Shown here in pieces: positions 61,294 to 63,782 of a stretch of DNA of 63,782 nt. Under the pieces are notes generated by a model. It ran no database searches, was not told the DNA's origin, and saw only the letters and a program-made list of their open reading frames with translations. Numbering within the stretch: position 1 is the stretch's first letter; each line of letters begins with the position of its first letter. The DNA comes from Cyclobacteriaceae bacterium (GTDB taxonomy: Bacteria; Bacteroidota; Bacteroidia; Cytophagales; Cyclobacteriaceae), in assembly GCA_015488485.1 (NCBI GenBank), contig WFNR01000028.1:1-63782 (forward strand), in the 5' to 3' direction. The position numbers were made by a program, and so were the translations under genes.

Positions 61294-61892
61294 AAAAGCA
61301 GTTTTCAGAAAAAGCACTACATGACTTTCGCTTGATAGACAAGGCGGTACAGGAGCATGATGAGCAAGCCTATGCCGAGCTGATGGAGCGCTACAAAAAG
61401 CCCGTCTATCATATGATTCTGAAAATGGTACGCAATGTGGACGATGCCGAAGACCTGACCATCGAAGCCTTTGCCAAGGCCTTTAAAAGCCTGCACAAGT
61501 TTAAGAAAGACTATACTTTCAGCACCTGGTTATTCCGCATTGCTACCAACAATGCCATTGATTTTATCCGCAAGAAAAAGCTCGAGACCATGAGCCTGAA
61601 CACCAGCTACCAGGACGAGAGCGGGGCGGATGTAACCATGGACCTGAAAGACAAGAACCTGGACCCCCAGGAAGAAGCCATCAAGGCACAGAAGATCGAG
61701 CTGATGCGGCTGTTTGTCAATAAGCTGCCCCCCAAGTACCAGCGGCTGGTGCGCCTGCGCTACTTCCAGGAGCTGTCGTACGAAGAGATAGCCAAAGAGC
61801 TAGACGCACCGCTGGGCACCGTAAAGGCCCAACTGCACCGTGCCCGCGAGCTGCTACAGGACATCATCCGCGGCAAGGAAGACCATATTTAG
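61284..61892 (+). CDS. ECF-type RNA polymerase sigma factor (sigma-70 family)
   Basis: A 202-residue sigma factor. Region 2 is YAELMERYKKPVYHMI with DAEDLTIEAFAKAFKSL and FSTWLFRIATNNAIDFIRK, and region 4 is LPPKYQRLVRLRYFQELSYEE with LGTVKAQLHRARELL. I chose the GTG at 61284 (MGVKKQF...), inside the end of the glycosyltransferase gene, because no ATG lies in a suitable place. No anti-sigma gene follows; rsmG comes after four bases. In Bacteroidota this type often controls envelope or stress genes; target genes are unknown. Confidence 0.88.
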   Translation: MGVKKQFSEKALHDFRLIDKAVQEHDEQAYAELMERYKKPVYHMILKMVRNVDDAEDLTIEAFAKAFKSLHKFKKDYTFSTWLFRIATNNAIDFIRKKKLETMSLNTSYQDESGADVTMDLKDKNLDPQEEAIKAQKIELMRLFVNKLPPKYQRLVRLRYFQELSYEEIAKELDAPLGTVKAQLHRARELLQDIIRGKEDHI

Positions 61893-61896
61893 TACT

Positions 61897-62499
61897 ATGG
61901 GAGCCGAGCTTATCAGCAAATATTTTCCCGACCTCAGTGAGCAGCAGCGGCAACAGTTTACCCAGCTTAAGCCGCTCTACGAAACCTGGAATGCCCGTAT
62001 CAATGTAATCTCACGGCAGGATATGGCGGCCTTTTACCTGCACCACGTACTGCACTCGCTGGGCATTGCCAAAGTGCATGATTTCCAACCCGGTGAGCAG
62101 GTGCTGGATGTGGGTACGGGCGGTGGATTCCCGGGCATTCCGCTGGCTATCCTCTACCCTGAGACCCACTTTATGCTGGTCGACTCCATTGCCAAAAAGC
62201 TAAAGGTGGTGCAGGCCGTAGTACAGGCGCTGGGGCTAAACAATGTAACCACCCGGCAGACACGCGTAGAAGACATGACCACTCCCTACGACACCCTGGT
62301 AAGCCGGGCGGTGGCGCGCATGGTGTCGTTTTTTCGCTGGGTGCAGCCGGTACGCAGGCCGAACTCCAGGATTTACTATTTGAAAGGTGGCGATATCAGC
62401 GAAGAAATGGCCGAGCTCCACAAGCCCTACCGCATTTACCCCCTGAGTGAATATTTCAGCGAGCCTTTTTTCGAAACCAAGCTGGTGGTGGAGGTTTAA
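61897..62499 (+). CDS. rsmG: 16S rRNA (guanine-N7) methyltransferase RsmG
   Basis: A 200-residue SAM enzyme that methylates N7 of G527 in 16S rRNA. SAM motif VLDVGTGGGFPGIPLAIL lies near residues 67-85, preceded by the N-terminal helix YETWNARINVISRQD. VSRAVARM and a late YLKGGD segment are also conserved. I chose the ATG at 61897, four bases after the sigma factor stop, since a longer frame would overlap that gene. Confidence 0.92.
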   Translation: MGAELISKYFPDLSEQQRQQFTQLKPLYETWNARINVISRQDMAAFYLHHVLHSLGIAKVHDFQPGEQVLDVGTGGGFPGIPLAILYPETHFMLVDSIAKKLKVVQAVVQALGLNNVTTRQTRVEDMTTPYDTLVSRAVARMVSFFRWVQPVRRPNSRIYYLKGGDISEEMAELHKPYRIYPLSEYFSEPFFETKLVVEV

Positions 62500-62547
62500 G
62501 AGAATCCTTTAAGCCATTATTTTGCTATTATTGTATTAAAAAAACTC

Positions 62548-62943
62548 ATGACCAAAGAGGTTCGGTGGCGGCAGCGTTTTCAAAATTTTGAAAAAGCTCT
62601 GTTTCAACTAAAAGAAGGAGTGGAGGCAGAGGCCTTGTCCGACCTGGCCAAAGAAGGCCTCATACAGCGGTTTGAATATACTTTTGAACTAGCCTGGAAG
62701 ACACTGAAAGATTATCTGGAAAGCCAGGGAGAAACTGTACAGTTTGCCCGCGATGCTATTAAAAAAGGCTTTCTTACCGGTATCATTACAGCAGGTGACG
62801 TGTGGATGGATATGTTGGAAAAACGTAACCTGATGGCCCACACTTACAAGGAAGAGAATTTACAATATGCCCTTAACCAAATTCATGAGCATTATTTCAA
62901 CGCTATCTGGCAACTATATCAATATTTGAAAAATCAATTATGA
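62548..62943 (+). CDS. hepT: HepT-type HEPN toxin
   Basis: A 131-residue HEPN-fold RNase toxin. The active motif Rx4HxY is exact: Arg93, His98 and Tyr100 in RNLMAHTY. In characterised HepT/MntA pairs the MNT partner AMPylates this Tyr to silence the toxin. The body is a helical bundle starting VRWRQRFQNFEKALFQLKEG. It overlaps the nucleotidyltransferase gene by 4 bases (ATGA). Older annotations call this family nucleotidyltransferase substrate-binding protein. Confidence 0.9.
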   Translation: MTKEVRWRQRFQNFEKALFQLKEGVEAEALSDLAKEGLIQRFEYTFELAWKTLKDYLESQGETVQFARDAIKKGFLTGIITAGDVWMDMLEKRNLMAHTYKEENLQYALNQIHEHYFNAIWQLYQYLKNQL

Positions 62944-63251
62944 CCTTTGGACTCCCGGCAGATACCTTGCGGCAAATCAGAAGCGCCTTACAGCAATTTC
63001 CACAAATTGAGCAAGCGGTAATTTTCGGCTCACGGGCTATGGGAAATTACCAGCAAGGCCCCGATGTGGATCTGGCCTTGATGGGCAATATCGACACACA
63101 TACTGTGTTAGAAGTAAGCGCTTTGTTGAATGAGCGGCTACCGCTGCCTTATTATTTTGACGTGGTCAATTATCACCATAGCCATACCGACCTGCAAAGG
63201 CATATTGACCAAGAGGGCAAGATACTGTATATTAACCCACTTTATTCATAA
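62940..63251 (+). CDS. mntA: MntA-type nucleotidyltransferase antitoxin
   Basis: A 103-residue minimal nucleotidyltransferase. The motif GSx10DxD is exact: Gly30, Ser31, then Asp42 and Asp44 in FGSRAMGNYQQGPDVDLAL. A third acidic residue is in FDVVNYHH. In known systems it transfers AMP to the toxin HepT. It is coupled to hepT by overlap, and a dispersed repeat begins at its stop codon region. Confidence 0.9.
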   Translation: MTFGLPADTLRQIRSALQQFPQIEQAVIFGSRAMGNYQQGPDVDLALMGNIDTHTVLEVSALLNERLPLPYYFDVVNYHHSHTDLQRHIDQEGKILYINPLYS

Positions 63252-63465
63252 TAGATTTATAATGAATGGATATATAGATTTATTAATATAAGATTATCAG
63301 GGATTTATAAGAGGGTTAATCCCGAAAATGCCAAAATTTACATATCTCATTATGAGTAATGTTTTATCGATTGTCTTTTCATGAAAATAGGGGGAATCAC
63401 CAATTATATGAATTTTGGCATTCTTCGGCCTGTAAGGCGGAAAATTCAGGTGAATTTTCCGGGTC
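63239..63465 (+). repeat. Dispersed hairpin-ended repeat, copy B, interrupted by a nested insertion
   Basis: Similar to 20309-20411: it begins at about ctttattcata, and ends with the same hairpin CGGAAAATTC (63438-63447) and GAATTTTCCG (63452-63461). Compared with copy A, about 105 extra bases lie between the atcccgaaa and aaggcgg parts. Confidence 0.7.
63323..63427. repeat. Nested small inverted-repeat insertion (about 105 bases)
   Basis: Ends are near-perfect inverted repeats: cgaaaatgccaaaattta at the left and aattttggcattcttcg at the right, sharing ATGCCAAAATT exactly and a CATAT tail further in. There is no coding capacity. It looks like a tiny MITE inserted in copy B, as copy A gives the empty site. 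Confidence 0.6.
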
Positions 63466-63493
63466 AAGAATAAAGCTGATGCCTGAGGAAGAG

Positions 63494-63664
63494 TTATATT
63501 TTGTAAATGGCAACTTGCAGATTTATCGTTTCGCCATTTGTATCCGTAAATCTGCCTATTAACTGTACTTGATTTCCAGATGATAACTCAAAAAGATAAG
63601 TGCCCATGTATTGACGTGGATTGTTATTAAATAGTCGCTCCTTAAATTCGATATAAACGTCTGT
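63494..63664 (-). pseudogene. Possible C-terminal gene relic
   Basis: A 56-codon open frame with protein-like, beta-strand-rich composition (YLFELSSGNQVQLIGRF, then DTNGETINLQVAIYKI and a stop). A stop codon lies directly before it and no good start is present, except an internal ATG that would leave 37 residues. It could be the remains of a larger protein's end or a chance frame. Confidence 0.25.
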
Positions 63665-63688
63665 TTATCAACATGTTAATGTGGAAAA
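63665..63688. promoter_or_regulatory. Pair of DnaA-box-like sites
   Basis: TTATCAACA (63665-63673) differs from the DnaA box TTATCCACA at one base. TGTGGAAAA (63680-63688) is the complement of TTTTCCACA, which fits the relaxed consensus. They face each other with 6 bases between. Two sites are too few to call an origin. Confidence 0.2.
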
Positions 63689-63782
63689 CTTATTGCTTTT
63701 CCAGTTGTTATTTTGCAAGAATATGGTGATTTTAGGGCATAAACCTTGCAAAACATGATAGGAAAATCACCCACCCAGCAAC

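Larger units (their letters stand above)
63466..63782. other. Non-coding tail of the window
   Basis: AT-rich sequence to the window edge. It holds a 56-codon open frame on the minus strand (63494-63664) and a pair of DnaA-box-like 9-mers at 63665-63688, both noted separately. No complete gene is seen. Confidence 0.4.

Noticed and set aside
63359-63562. 67-codon open frame on the plus strand
   Set aside because: It crosses the nested insertion and hairpin repeat and has no protein-like features.
63494-63664. Type IX secretion C-terminal sorting domain
   Set aside because: The strand pattern is vaguely similar but the conserved Gly-x-Tyr and terminal Lys-rich motifs are not convincing.

Overview
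The window reads as a chromosomal stretch from a Bacteroidota bacterium, most likely of the Cytophagales type. The signs are a GldJ-type gliding/type IX secretion lipoprotein, promoter-like sites of the Bacteroidota form (TTG, 19-20 bases, TAnnTTTG-like), weak or absent Shine-Dalgarno sequences at most starts, many Bacteroidota-style secreted proteins and lipoproteins, a tRNA-guanine transglycosylase without the usual zinc cysteines, and an FHS-family sugar transporter. This is inferred from gene content only; there is no rRNA or other phylogenetic marker in the window.

Layout. Bases 1-767 hold the cut end of an IS256-like element, a composite tandem repeat and the promoter region of an hsp20 gene. 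Bases 768-14000 are mostly housekeeping: hsp20, a TPR membrane protein, pdhA, recF-dciA, a P-type calcium ATPase, acs, apbE-ZIP transporter, ruvB and queG. Bases 14000-21500 carry an orphan HigA-type antitoxin whose start lies inside a MITE-like repeat, gldJ, a TPR protein-sugar transporter-ROK kinase operon, a parDE toxin-antitoxin pair and an ankyrin protein. Bases 21600-30070 hold an unusual methyltransferase with a duplicated N-terminal module, a cold-shock gene, an rluD-app1-dagK operon, a PLP enzyme with an internal deletion, an acyl-CoA ligase and a dihaem cytochrome. Bases 30390-38720 contain a second, inverted copy of the composite repeat, a TPP enzyme plus FAD dehydrogenase pair, envelope and haem proteins, an MFS transporter and a second copy of the MITE-like repeat.

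Bases 38875-44544 are a complete 2-oxoglutarate dehydrogenase operon (sucA-sucB-lpd). Bases 44545-53400 hold secreted enzymes (DsrE-like, DinB-like, two M20 hydrolases, an esterase), a lone HisA-like protein lacking the first catalytic Asp, a CsaA-like protein and alanine racemase. Bases 53463-56996 are a tightly packed cassette of a class III aminotransferase, a kinase-like protein of unknown function and a C69/secernin-type Ntn hydrolase; this is the best candidate for an undescribed pathway. Bases 57000-63251 hold tgt-lptG-eamA, a glycosyltransferase overlapping an ECF sigma factor, rsmG and a HepT/MntA toxin-antitoxin pair. The tail is non-coding and contains a repeat with a nested insertion.

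Themes that link genes: queuosine biosynthesis (queG, tgt); central carbon metabolism (pdhA, sucAB-lpd, acs); phosphatidate/diacylglycerol turnover (app1, dagK); and three toxin-antitoxin loci, each beside a short dispersed repeat. No tRNA, rRNA, CRISPR array or prophage was seen.
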